Positions 42,236-51,440 of a stretch of DNA of 64,000 bases are shown here, one piece after another. The number at the start of each line of letters is the position of its first letter. The first letter of the stretch is position 1. The notes beneath the pieces are model-generated. The model was not told the DNA's origin and searched no databases. It saw only the letters and a list, made by a program, of their open reading frames with translations. The stretch covers positions 12,655,264-12,719,263 of the forward strand of contig JABAKD010000025.1 in NCBI GenBank assembly GCA_012845835.1, given 5' to 3'. The stretch comes from Undaria pinnatifida. Its lineage: Eukaryota > Sar > Phaeophyceae > Laminariales > Alariaceae. A program made the translations under genes and the position numbers.

Positions 42236-42800
42236 ATTTGTTTGCCAGTTTTTCTAGTTAAAATATATCCGAAAAACGATACCAGGCAGCTGATACGGCA
42301 TATCACGCAGCCTATTGGTGTGTTGGGGGGTACGGCGATCTCACCTTGGACGATGGTTGACATTGCGATGCTGGTGTAACGGCCGTTGCTCGACTATAGG
42401 AACGGTTAGAAGAGCTTGTGCCCTCTCTGCGTATATTCGTGGGGTGTTGAAGAGCAGTAAGCGTGTGCGCTTCCTCCGCCTCCGACTTTAGTGGCTGCTG
42501 CGGTCCCCTGCTCGGTGGGTTTCGATTGCCAATGCGGGCACGGCTCTACATTTGGGTATTGAAGCGTGCAGGCGTGGATCTAGGAATGGTTGGTTCAAAT
42601 ATGAATAGTCTAGACTCGTCGAATACCACATACATACCGGTATAATATTCAAAATGTTCGACAACGCAGGAGAACTCATTCCACGATACGAACCATACAG
42701 CAGTTGTGGGTGCGATATTGATCCACAATTCCTACTACTATCGTATTTGAAAACGCTTGCTAAGTAAGCTCGAACTTCACCGTAGCGGAGGGAACTGATT
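42236..42800. other. Unassigned spacer
   Basis: No gene or repeat recognised. The open frames are short and unsupported. Confidence 0.4.
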
Positions 42801-43031
42801 CTACGATAGCCCCCCCCAAAACCGGCGGTTTTCTTTAACGAACGTTTCATGGCTGCTCGACACGAGGAAGGATGCTATGAAAAGAGTATCTGCATATATT
42901 ATCTTGTTTGCGGAGGACTATCGAACGATGACGTCTGGGTGGTAAGGGGGACCATATTTCAGGAGTTACGGCCAGTCGCTGCTTTCAAAACCGGCGATTT
43001 CGTTAAAGAAAAGTTGGGGGGGCTACCGTAG
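42801..43031 (+). mobile_element. MITE-D copy 2 carrying a conserved short ORF
   Basis: The 231 bp element has termini CTACGATAGCCCCCCC and GGGGGGGCTACCGTAG and subterminal AAACCGGC / TTTCTTTAACGAA inverted words. A 60-codon plus-strand ORF (42849-43031) ends in the terminal repeat. It shares about 55 percent of residues with the ORF of the 20012-20245 copy: HEEG, YYLVC, LSNDDVWVVRG, FQELRPVAAF, KTGDFVKEKLG. Function unknown. Confidence 0.68.
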
Positions 43032-44398
43032 AACCACACAGGGGTGGGGCTTGCATTAGTGAAATATTGATTCATGTACATGTTAGAAAACGGCAGCAGC
43101 AGTGGCAGTAGTAGCAGCAGTAGTAGTTTACCCGTTTTGAGAGCCAGAAAACGTTGTTTTATACAAATTCCAAGTTATTGGTACCCAAAAACATGCTTCC
43201 TGTGGTGAAGGCGTTGAGAGCAAACCCGTCACGAGCGGAATCAGGTGTTGGTGTACAGTTGTCTAATATGACCCTGTTCCTTACCTAATACGAAAACTAT
43301 TCCTTACTAACTCCAAGTATTTGCTAATCGTGACAAGCCGATATTTGTTTTAATTCGTCTTATCTCCGGAAACCTTCGACCGGCTGCTCTTACACCAACG
43401 GGTCATAAAACGGGTGTGCGATTCAAACGGACAAACTGCAACGAATAGGTGATGGACTGGATGTTCGAACCCGCTGCAACGGGCCAGTTTGTATCAGGTT
43501 GTTGGGTTGTTTATCTCACTGTAAGCACCGTTGGCACCGTAGGTCGCTCCTTTTCACACGGACTCCGCGACAAGAAGAGAGGAAACCGCTAATAACAGAC
43601 GCTGTCGAATCCTGCGCAACGCTGATATCCCATCTTAAGGGATCGTGTTCTTTTACAGGGGGACGCAGAGCTCAATAATGGGCTCTTGTATAAGGGACTT
43701 CACAACCCCCTGCCCCACGCTGTTCGCCCATCGCAAGAGACCGGATTCTTCTATAGCGGACGGAGAGCTCAATTGAGGCCCCATGTCCTAGCATACACCG
43801 TCTCTTTCTTGAATAACGCTACATGCACTCATGGAACACGGACTAAGTATTCCAGCGGCACGCCCTGTGTCTACGGCACAGAAATTTGTTGGGGTCTTTT
43901 CCTGAGAGACTATGGGAACAGATTATATCTTTGTTTACGCTTAGTGGAAGTAGGATGAGACTGTGGGAAGCTATTTGGTTGACGGAACGGGGTGTGAGCA
44001 CACGATTTGTTATGTGAGACGGGAAGGGATGGGTTTGGGGAACGGGTGAAGAAATTTGTCGGGAATATGGCGGAGAAATGAGCCCGGAAAAAAATCCCGA
44101 AATTGACGGGGAATATGGTCGGGGAAACGGACGGGGTCTAGTCGGGAATGTTTGGCGTGGTTCTGTTTGAGCCACCAAGTCAGGCCTGCCGGTACCATCC
44201 AACTCAACAACTTGCATGCCTGCCACGTCTTGTGTGTGCGCAGCGGGTGCTTGTGTTTGTGGTTTCGTTGAGAACTCATAGCTTTCCGTTGACTCCTGCC
44301 ATTTTTGCCCAGCCCCTTTTTCGATGATATACTTTGTTTTTTTAGACTTTTATTGTGAAAAACGACTCGTTGTGCAGTAATACCCCCCTACATTATTT
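43032..44398. other. Intergenic with simple and low-complexity repeats
   Basis: A CAG/TAG trinucleotide tract lies at 43093-43130. A diverged tandem pair of about 108 bp lies near 43640-43780 (CGGACGGAGAGCTCAATTGA against GGGGACGCAGAGCTCAATAA). A GGGAA/CGGGAATATGG-rich stretch runs from 43975 to 44150. No gene. Confidence 0.45.
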
Positions 44399-44749
44399 TT
44401 ACGATATCTTCAGTTTTGAAACCAGCTCCTCGCCGTTTCTCCTGAAACGCATTTTTCCTTGCCGCCCCGACGACAGTGTTTGACTGCCGTCTGCAGACAA
44501 GAAGATATATGTCGACAATTTTTCATCGCGTCCTTCCTCACGTTGAGCAGCGATGAAACGTTCGATTAAAAAAATCATGGGTTTGGGGAGGGGGTTCTTG
44601 TAGAATCTGTCCAAAAACATTAGGTAAAAAAATGGCATCTTATACTCGTAGGCGGAATGAAAAGTAGGGGCAAATATCATGGAAAATTGCCGTAGTGTCC
44701 AGCGGTTCAGCAATTCTTTCTCCGCTGTTGCATCCGAAGTTGTATACAA
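44399..44749 (-). CDS. Orphan ORF, 116 codons
   Basis: The minus-strand frame has balanced composition, with aromatic-rich MPFFYLMFLDRFYKNPLP and a charged EEGRDEKLSTYIFLSADGSQ. No family was recognised, no splice or start evidence supports it, and it lies between low-complexity stretches. It could be an exon of an unseen gene or chance. Confidence 0.22.
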   Translation of the reverse strand: MYTTSDATAEKELLNRWTLRQFSMIFAPTFHSAYEYKMPFFYLMFLDRFYKNPLPKPMIFLIERFIAAQREEGRDEKLSTYIFLSADGSQTLSSGRQGKMRFRRNGEELVSKLKIS

Positions 44750-44829
44750 TATGTGATCAGTTTGAGCTGTACTGGTATTGAGATGCGGGCAGGCAGAAAC
44801 TGCGTGCGAACGTCGAGATGTGATGGAAA

Positions 44830-45070
44830 CCTACCGGGCAATGGGACGGTAAGCTGTCGCGGATGGAACAGGCAGCGGGATAGCAAACCATGTGGGACGG
44901 GAGCAAGTCATCTTGCGACCAGATGGTAGACAGTGGGAACGTAATACGTGGACGGGAATGGTTGGGAAATCGCTGTTGAGAAGAAATTATGACAAAGGTT
45001 TCCGCTCAGACATGCCGTCCCGTTCCCGTCTCGTCCCGTCCTGTTTCCGTGCTGACAATAATGTCGCGTC
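44830..45070. repeat. GGGACGGGA-type low-complexity region
   Basis: Repeated GGGACGG / GGGAACG words occur on the left and CCGTCCCGTTCCCGTCTCG on the right. The region is thus weakly palindromic, resembling the GGGAA-rich stretch at 43975-44150. Confidence 0.5.
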
Positions 45071-45312
45071 CCAACCTTTGCCCCAGAAGTAATCGCCAAC
45101 TGCAAGGCGTGAGCACAATCGTGATTCGTGACGTATTGTAGGTGGTATCGCGACATCTCAGCCCGGCCGCACAATCGTCCCACAAGGGGCTACCTGCCGT
45201 ACCCAACGTAGCTGACACACATCCTAACGTATCCACCGATCGTGTTTTTTACACACGGTGTTGCGTATCAACGTGCTTCTGAAACTATAGACTAGACGAT
45301 ATAGACTATACT

Positions 45313-45552
45313 ATATATAGTTGTAAGGGGAGTCGCCGACCTATATCCTTAATGACGACACACAACTCGTAATGCGCGCTATCGGAGTATCACACACAGC
45401 TTGCAAAGATGAGTTTCGACGAAATCTTCGATCTCACAGCTGGAGTGTATTTTCATTCTTTATAATATATCCTCTGTGGACATTTGAGGTTTGAGTCGTT
45501 GATGTGTGTGGGTGATCTTCGCGTTGAAGATATATTTCCGATCGCCCACACC
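45313..45552. repeat. FB arm tip with adjoining hairpin
   Basis: GTTGTAAGGGGAGTCGCCG to CTGGAGTGTATTTTCATTC is an FB arm (45313-45465). A GTGTGGGTGATC ... GATCGCCCACACC hairpin follows at about 45500-45552. A similar CGTGATCTTGACGC ... ATATTT block follows the FB arm at 29345. Confidence 0.6.
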
Positions 45553-45780
45553 CAGCACAATCAGTGTCCGTGCCTATGCGTAGGCTCCTAAAGAATATAG
45601 AGACGAGCTCAATAGCCACAGACTACGGAGACAAACACGCAGCAAGCTGATTTAGCCGTCCAATGCCAACCGCAATGAATGGACGCGCGGGCAAACGTCA
45701 GTAGACCAGACTATCTGCAACGAAAAGGAACAAAGAAAATTCGGACTAAACCTTCGGCAACAATAGGGAAGCAGAGCGAA

Positions 45781-46056
45781 AACAAAGTGGAAGATTGGGT
45801 CGCAGACGCAATCTGGATTTTGTTGGAAAGTGAGAATTGAGGTGTTCTTCCATGATTGGTTATCGTGACGTATTGTACCGAGGACACAGTCAACCTTTGA
45901 GCAGTCTTCTCCTTGCTGCTGTGGTGGGAGTATACAATACGTACAGCAGAAGGGGTACACGTAGGGCCGCCTGATCGCACGACTCAAAGACAGCGTGCAG
46001 TGGAGGAAGCGGACGGCGGCAGCTACGCAAGAACAGAGACTGGCTAGCCAGTGGTT
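45781..46056 (+). repeat. Split direct repeat A1
   Basis: Its 276 bp, from AACAAAGTGGAAGATTGGG to TGGCTAGCCAGTGGTT, match A2 (50810-51086) nearly base for base. Differences include AAAGT/ATGTG and one inserted C. It marks the left end of the element. Confidence 0.92.
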
Positions 46057-46286
46057 AAAGTGGCCAGAGTGGACAAGGTGTGCTTTGGTTGGCGCATTTT
46101 TGGTGACCCCTGACTGTTCACACACGAGGGAGCCAGCAAGTCGGGGGGTGGCGCTGGAAAGGGGGCGGCTACCAAATCAAAGCAGGGGGGTCAGCGGCTG
46201 CGGGGAGATCGGCGGCGGGCGCTCAGGGGGGAGGGTCGGGCGCCGGTGCGGAGGCTTCGCGCGGCGAATAGGGGTGGGGGCCTCGC

Positions 46287-47600
46287 TTGCGGGCGGGGCC
46301 GACCTCGGGGGCAGGACAGGGCGAGGCGGGAGCGAGGCACGCACAGCTCGTCATGCCGGGGTCGGTGGGATCGACAAAATCAGGTGTGCTCAGGGAAGGG
46401 AAGTGGGGCGTATCGCTAGTAGGTCTGTGTGTGTCCGTAGAGGAAGTTATGGGGGTCGAGCCTTCGCGGCAAATGCCAGTTCACGAAGGAAGTTCTGGCC
46501 CTCGCCTCGCGGACGTTGGGGTGAGCACAGTGCGCGGTGGCGACGGGGTGTCTCAGAAACAGGACAGAGCGTGCCCCAGCCAGTCCGGGCACGGTAGCCG
46601 TGGTTGGTGGCAGAGCGATGATTTTTGCGGGTGGGTAGCAGCGTGGCGGTACCTTTCGAGTGTGCGTGGTGGGAACCGGATAGCTGCTACACGGGCGTTA
46701 CAGAAAGTAGCGAGTGAGTTGCTGTTGTTTATGCAAGATCATGATTATCGGAATGCATGATGGAACCAGAGCGAGTGTTTTCGGGGCACCAAGAAAGTGG
46801 GGCGTCTCGCTAGTAGGTCCGTGTGTGTCCGTAGAGGAAGTTATGGGGGTCGAACCTTCGCGGCAAATGCCAGTTCACGAAGGAAGTTCTGGCCCTCGCC
46901 TCGCGGACGTTGGGGTGAGCACAGCGCGCGGTGGCGCCGGGGTGTCTCAGAAACAGGATCGAGCGTGCCCCAGCCAGTCCGGGCACGGTAGCCGTGGTTG
47001 GTGGCAGAGCGATGATGTTCGCGGGTGGGTAGCAGCGTGGCGGTACCTTTCGAGTGTGCGTGGGGGGAACCGGATAGCTGTTACACGGGCGTTGCAGAAA
47101 GTAGCGAGTGAGTTACTGTTGTTTCTGCAAGATCATGATTATAGGTTCGAATGCATGATGGAACCAGAGCGAGTGTTTTTCGGTTCACCAAGAAAGTGGG
47201 GCGTCTCGCTAGTAGGTCCGTGTGTGTCCGTAGAGGAAGTTATGGGGGTCGAGCCTTCGCGGCAAATGCCAGTTCACGAAGGAAGTTCTGGCCCTCGCCT
47301 CGCGGACGTTGGGGTGAGCACAGCGCGGTGGCGCCGGGGTGTCTCAGAAACAGGATCGAGCGTGCCCCAGCCAGTTCGGGCACGGTAGCCGTGCTCGGTG
47401 GCAGAGCGATGATGTTCGCGGGTGGGTAGCAGCGTGGCGGTACCTTTCGAGTGTGCGTGGGGGGAACCGGATAGCTGTTACACGGGCGTTGCATAAAGTA
47501 GCGAGTGAGTACTGTTGTTTCTGCAAGATCATGATTATCGGTTCGAGTGCAAGATGGAACCAGAGGGAGTGTTTTCGGGGCACCGCCTGAACCCCTCACG
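46287..47600 (+). CDS. Ngaro ORF1 region, triplicated unit (gag-position protein)
   Basis: The frame opened at 46287 and continued at 46714 encodes WGVSLVGPCVSVEEVMG, PSRQMPVHEGSSGPRLADVG, QDRACPSQSGHGSRGWWQ, VAAWRYLSSVRGGNRI and ASELLLFLQDHDYRFE. This unit occurs three times, starting at 46403, 46797 and 47196. A 5-base loss in unit 1 and losses of 2 and 1 bases in unit 3 shift the frame, so no single frame spans all three. The third unit runs into the RT ORF. It occupies the gag position but no zinc knuckle or known gag fold is visible. The first 100 codons upstream are very GC-rich and of doubtful coding value. Confidence 0.55.
46403..47578 (+). repeat. Tandem triplication, unit 394-399 bp
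   Basis: Units 46403-46796, 46797-47195 and 47196-about 47578 differ by only a few substitutions and small indels. The 394 bp length of unit 1 is explained by loss of TTCGA-type bases before ATGCATGATGG. Confidence 0.9.
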
Positions 47601-48600
47601 AATCCTAGAGTGGTTCGGTCGTACGGAAGGCTTCCTTGAGGCGGAGAAACAGGCTCGCATCGCGGAGCATGGGGTCCCCGTGTGGGTAGCTAGCGGTGGT
47701 GACCTCACCTTCGCACTCTGATACGAGAATCACAGTAGCACCGACACGTACTCGAATGACATTACTGACAAGATCCGCGATGATGTTAGGCTCGGCCGAG
47801 CGTTCGTGTTCCCTCGGGTGGCGGCTGCGCGCATTCCGGGATTACGGGTCTTGACGTTGGCAGTAACAAAATCCGGTACGAAGCTGCGCGTGGTGCACGA
47901 CTTGACTTTCGCTAGCGGTACGTCGACGACAGGTGTAAACGGCGACACCGATTTTTCATCGGCTCCAACGTGTGAGCTCAAACATGTCCAGCGCGATATT
48001 ATCTGGCGGATTCTATACCTGCGGCAGCGATTCGGGTGTAGGGCGCGCATTGTACTGGGCAAAATGGATGTTAAGGATGCGTTTCGGCAAGTTCCAGTCG
48101 AGATCACGCGCGCGCCGGTGTGCGGATACCTTTTCGGGGATTTGGTTGTGGTTGATAGGCGACTGCAATTCGGCTGACGTAACAGTCCAGGTTCTGGTGT
48201 TTGTTCTCGTCGGCGTTGGAGCATGCTCACAATAACACCTCTCGCTGCAATGCGGTGTGCACTGACAGTGGTCGCGAGGCCACGTGGCACGTCGTAATGA
48301 TACCGCCGCGCGAATCGCAAGCGGCAGCGCTGCCGCCGGGCTACGTCGCCCCGCCTGGGCGGGGCGGTGACATAAACGATCCGTTCTTCGTGCGTTACTA
48401 TGTAGAAGATGGCGTTTGTGTTGAGGGACAACGGGACAGCTCTGGCGACCGCTGTTTGTGTGCATCGGCGTCTCTGGCGTCCGAACACTTCCGCTTGTTC
48501 GGCGATTGTAACCCGACGGACCCTCCCCTTATGGCGAGAAAAAAAGACTTCTCACTGGGACACCCAGTTAGAAGTCTTGGGTTGGGCAATTGATTCGGGA
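47515..48600 (+). pseudogene. Ngaro/DIRS-type reverse transcriptase, broken
   Basis: The RT starts RILEWFGRTEGFLEAEKQAR, stops at TGA 47719-47721 and continues in the same frame: LGRAFVFPRV, LRVVHDLTFA, GKMDVKDAFRQVPVE (motif A, catalytic Asp codon 48067-48069). A second TGA (48175-48177) stands where the family has Trp in the FGW--SP motif B. A frameshift near 48190 leads to FSSALEHAHN and FVRYYVEDGVCVE, where the YVDD box reads YVED (Glu codon 48405-48407). A further shift at the A-run 48538-48545 leads into WDTQLEVLGWAID. The protein would copy RNA into DNA. This copy cannot make an active one. Confidence 0.85.
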
Positions 48601-49581
48601 GCAATGACCATTGCGCTCACTGACACGAAAGTGGCTCAGCTGAGAGCTCTGCTCCTCAAGTGGCCGAGGAACCGTCGGTACGCGTTAGAATCCGAGGTAC
48701 GGGAGCTGGTTGGGAAGTTTTTGTACGCCAGCGAGGTGGTGCGGCCGGGCAAGTTTTTCGTGCGCCGTATGCTGAACATGCTTGGTCTGCCCCCCGTGAA
48801 GCGGTGGCAGGAGAAATTTGGGGGTGGCGGCCAGTGGTCCCGAAGACCGGGCCGTCTACCCCTCGGCCCAGAGTTTCACGCTGACATTGGGTTTTGGAAG
48901 TTGATGGTGAGCGAGGAACTTGCACTACCGTTGTCCTCGCCGCTGTATACTCGTTTCCTACAGCGCCACTCTCGTACGCTAGTGTCAGACGCGTCGGGGA
49001 CGGCCGTGGGAGGCTACTGCTTGGAGACAGGGGCAGGGTGGCGGTTTGAGGTAGACCAGGACGCAAAATCTCGTTTGATCCAACGTGTCAAGGACCACAA
49101 CGAGCTGTCCATCAACGCCCTTGAATTGTTGGGGATGGTAATCACGGCTAGGATGTTTGTCGTTGGCGCTGGATCACAGCCTAGGTTCGAGGGCGAAAAC
49201 GTGTTGATGTTGGGCGATAACATGTCCGCGGTACATTGGATAGGAAAATGTCGGGGGGGGACTGAGCCGAGGTCTGGGGCTCTGATGCGTATGCTAGGAT
49301 GCTTGGAAATGCGTAGTGGGTGGTGCTTTCGGGCGAAACATGTGAAAGGAATTGCGAATACGCTGGCCGACGGTATTTCTCGGTGGGAACGAATCGATGT
49401 TAACAGACACCTTCACGAATCTCGCCCGGACATTACATGGCAGGAACAGGACCTGGGGGAGACGGAGAGGGCCCTATGTACAGGGATAGTGGCGTCCAGT
49501 ACATCCGCGGGTCAGTTGCGGAGTCATCTGAGCGCACTTACGCGTCAGGTTTCAGGTCTTGGACTAAATTTCGCGGGTTGA
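48550..49581 (+). CDS. RT thumb and DIRS-type RNase H domain
   Basis: The long frame ending at 49581 carries LEVLGWAIDSGAMTIAL, ESEVRELVGKFLYASEVVRP (thumb/connection) and an RNase H fold. Acidic residues are in TLVSDASGTAVGG (Asp 48988-48990), INALELLGM (Glu 49123-49125) and LMLGDNMSAVHW (Asp 49216-49218), followed by AKHVKGIANTLADGISRW. This domain is intact and without stops. The last 50 codons overlap the start of the recombinase in another frame, as is usual for compact YR retroelements. No methyltransferase domain follows. Confidence 0.87.
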   Translation, partial: SHWDTQLEVLGWAIDSGAMTIALTDTKVAQLRALLLKWPRNRRYALESEVRELVGKFLYASEVVRPGKFFVRRMLNMLGLPPVKRWQEKFGGGGQWSRRPGRLPLGPEFHADIGFWKLMVSEELALPLSSPLYTRFLQRHSRTLVSDASGTAVGGYCLETGAGWRFEVDQDAKSRLIQRVKDHNELSINALELLGMVITARMFVVGAGSQPRFEGENVLMLGDNMSAVHWIGKCRGGTEPRSGALMRMLGCLEMRSGWCFRAKHVKGIANTLADGISRWERIDVNRHLHESRPDITWQEQDLGETERALCTGIVASSTSAGQLRSHLSALTRQVSGLGLNFAG

Positions 49582-50491
49582 AGAGCGCCGTTTTGAATTT
49601 TTCGGAAGACACCCCCAAGAGTGATATGGTATGGGCGCTGGTAGAATTTGCGGCTCGGTGTTGTGCGTCGGAAGGCAATAAAGTCGGTACGATTAAATGT
49701 AAGATAGCGGCGGTGCAATATTTCCATCGCGTGAAGATAGGCAGGGAGCTCCCGTTTAAATGGCCCCTGCTGGAACGCGTTTTCAGCGGGATATCGCGGG
49801 CACATGCAGTAGCGGGCACGGAGAAGCGGGTGCGCCGCCCGGTGTCATGGGAAATGTTGTTGGACGGGGAGACATTGATACTGTCCTAGGGCAGTGGCGG
49901 CCGAATCCTTTGGTTGTGTCTGGCATTGGGGTATGTTTTTTGATGACGCGATCCGACGAACTATTTGCGACAGACGCCGGCGTGGCGCACCAGGTGCATG
50001 GTTTGACTAGGGGGGACGTTACGTTTTACTCAGGTGGGGAGCAGTTGCCCTTTTTGCGGTGGCGGGAGGCGCGTACGGTAGAGATTCGTTTTCGCGGTCA
50101 TAAAGGGGACCAGCTTCAAGCAGGCGACGTGCTAGTACGAACACGAGACGCTGTTCGGGGCTTGGGCTCGAGCTTGTGTGAAGGGGGTGGAGCCGTGGCG
50201 CTGCTTGTGGAATTGTTGTCTATTCACCCTAACTTGCCGAGTTCCGCGCCGTTAGCGTCTTTCCGCGAATCGGGACGGGTAGCAGTGTGGAGCTACGGGC
50301 AAGCACTCCGGGCGTTGCGAGAGGTAGTGGCAAAGTCGAGGCAAGACCCAGCGGAATTTGCACTACACTCGCTCCGGATCGGGGGCGCGTCGCGCTTGGC
50401 GGCAGGGGGGGGGTAGTCAGAACGGGTAATACAGAGAGAAGGGGGGTGGAAATCGGATGCGTATAAGGTGTATACTCGTAGTAATATATAG
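49437..50491 (+). pseudogene. Tyrosine recombinase (YR) of the Ngaro-like element, interrupted
   Basis: The N-terminal SAM-like core-binding part is in one frame to about 49885 (SSERTYASGFRSWTKF, VGTIKCKIAAVQYFHR). After a frameshift near 49885 the catalytic domain follows in another frame: SGIGVCFLMTRSDELFA (first Arg region), IRFRGHKGDQL (Lys region) and FALHSLRIGGAS (H-x-x-R, His 50366-50368, Arg 50375-50377). A TAG at 50414-50416 interrupts the frame after a run of nine G. In the same frame beyond it are VIQREGGWKSDAYKVYTRSN, with the nucleophile Tyr at 50462-50464, and the end at 50491. It would integrate circular DNA by site-specific recombination. Confidence 0.85.
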
Positions 50492-50608
50492 GATTCGGGA
50501 CAAGTGTCACGAAAACTAGCTCGACAGGACAGGTGTCCCTAAAGAGAGCCGGGGCAAGGGACGGAGTGGGGCCATAAATAAACAGTCATTTGTACTAGCC
50601 TCGTGGGT

Positions 50609-50815
50609 GGAGGAGTTGGATGGTATAGTGGGTCTCGGCTGTCCGAGACTGTGTTTTGGCAGTAGGACTGATCGGAGGGAGACAAGGGTGTATTGCCTGG
50701 CACGAGGAAATACCGCAGAAACGGGTTGCTGCGGTAGACGTGCCAGGCATGGGAAGTTTCCCTCCCAAACGTCACAGATACTAATGGTGAACCATTTCGA
50801 AAGATAAACAACAAA
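50609..50815 (+). repeat. Split direct repeat B1
   Basis: From GGAGGAGTTGGATGGTATAG to AAGATAAACAACAAA, it matches B2, which has two small insertions (near 51235 and 51294). It contains the hairpin GTCTCGG-CTGT-CCGAGAC and a larger nested stem at 50694-50749. Confidence 0.9.
50694..50749. promoter_or_regulatory. Nested hairpin in repeat B1
   Basis: An outer 11 bp stem, TGCCTGGCACG / CGTGCCAGGCA, encloses an inner 8 bp stem, TACCGCAG / CTGCGGTA, with a 10-base loop. The same structure is intact in B2 (51319-51374). It could act as an RNA structure at the transcript 3' end or as a recombinase recognition fold; this role is inferred. Confidence 0.6.
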
Positions 50816-51086
50816 GTGGAAGATTGGGTCGCAGACGCAATCTGGATTTTGTTGGAATGTGAGAATTGAGGTGTTCTTCCATGATTGGTTATCGTGACGT
50901 ATTGTACCCGAGGACACAGTCAACCTTTGAGCAGTCTTCTCCTTGCTGCTGTGGTGGGAGTATACAATACGTACAGCAGAAGGGGTACACGTAGGGCCGC
51001 CTGATCGCACGACTCAAAGACAGCGTGCAGTGGAGGAAGCGGACGGCGGCAGCTACGCAAGAATAGTGACTGGCTAGCCAGTGGTT
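50810..51086 (+). repeat. Split direct repeat A2
   Basis: Second copy of A1. Its first bases (AACAAAGTGG) overlap the last bases of B1, giving a B-A junction like that expected in the circular intermediate of these elements. Confidence 0.92.
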
Positions 51087-51213
51087 TTTCTCCCGCCCAC
51101 CCGCCGCTTTTCTTTCGAAGGTGGGGGAACGGAGATCAACTACGCGTGTGTGTAAATCATAGGCCCGTTGTCTATTATCATTTATTTTTTATTTTTTTCA
51201 TTGGTATCTGTGG

Positions 51214-51440
51214 GGAGGAGTTGGATGGTATAGTACCATCTTGGGGGTCTCGGCTGTCCGAGACTGTGTTTTGGCAGTAGGACTGATCGGAGTTAAGGGG
51301 AGGGAGACAAGGGTGTATTGCCTGGCACGAGGAAATACCGCAGAAACGGGTTGCTGCGGTAGACGTGCCAGGCATGGGAAGTTTCCCTCCCAAACGTCAC
51401 AGATACTAATGATGAACCAATTCGAGAGATAAACAACAAA
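51214..51440 (+). repeat. Split direct repeat B2 (right end of element)
   Basis: Second copy of B1, ending AGATAAACAACAAA, after which host sequence begins. The nested hairpin is conserved at 51319-51374. Confidence 0.9.

Larger units (their letters stand above)
45781..51440 (+). mobile_element. Ngaro-like tyrosine-recombinase retrotransposon with split direct repeats
   Basis: The element is ordered A1 (45781-46056), ORF region, B1 (50609-50815), A2 (50810-51086), B2 (51214-51440). This A1-ORFs-B1-A2-B2 arrangement is diagnostic of the Ngaro/PAT branch of YR retrotransposons. Coding parts on the plus strand are a repeated ORF1 region, a DIRS-type RT (MDVKDAFRQV), RNase H (VSDASGTAVGGY, GDNMSAVHWI) and a tyrosine recombinase (HSLRIGGAS then SDAYKVYTR). 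No adenine-methyltransferase domain is seen between RNase H and YR, again pointing to Ngaro rather than DIRS. YR elements integrate without target duplication, and none is seen. Stops and frameshifts in RT and YR make this copy defective. Confidence 0.9.

Noticed and set aside
45995-46286. GC-rich ORF starting inside repeat A1 as a gag gene
   Set aside because: The first part is Gly/Arg-rich with no recognisable domain and begins within a repeat that also occurs without a following ORF at A2. Only the repeated segment from about 46403 looks protein-like.
46403-47578. CRISPR-like array
   Set aside because: Three contiguous units of about 395 bp without spacers are a coding tandem duplication, not short repeats with unique spacers.
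47719-48177. Reassigned TGA codon (TGA read as Trp)
   Set aside because: The RT has other inactivating changes (frameshifts, YVED), and the ABC exons use TGG for Trp with no internal TGA, so decay is the simpler reading.
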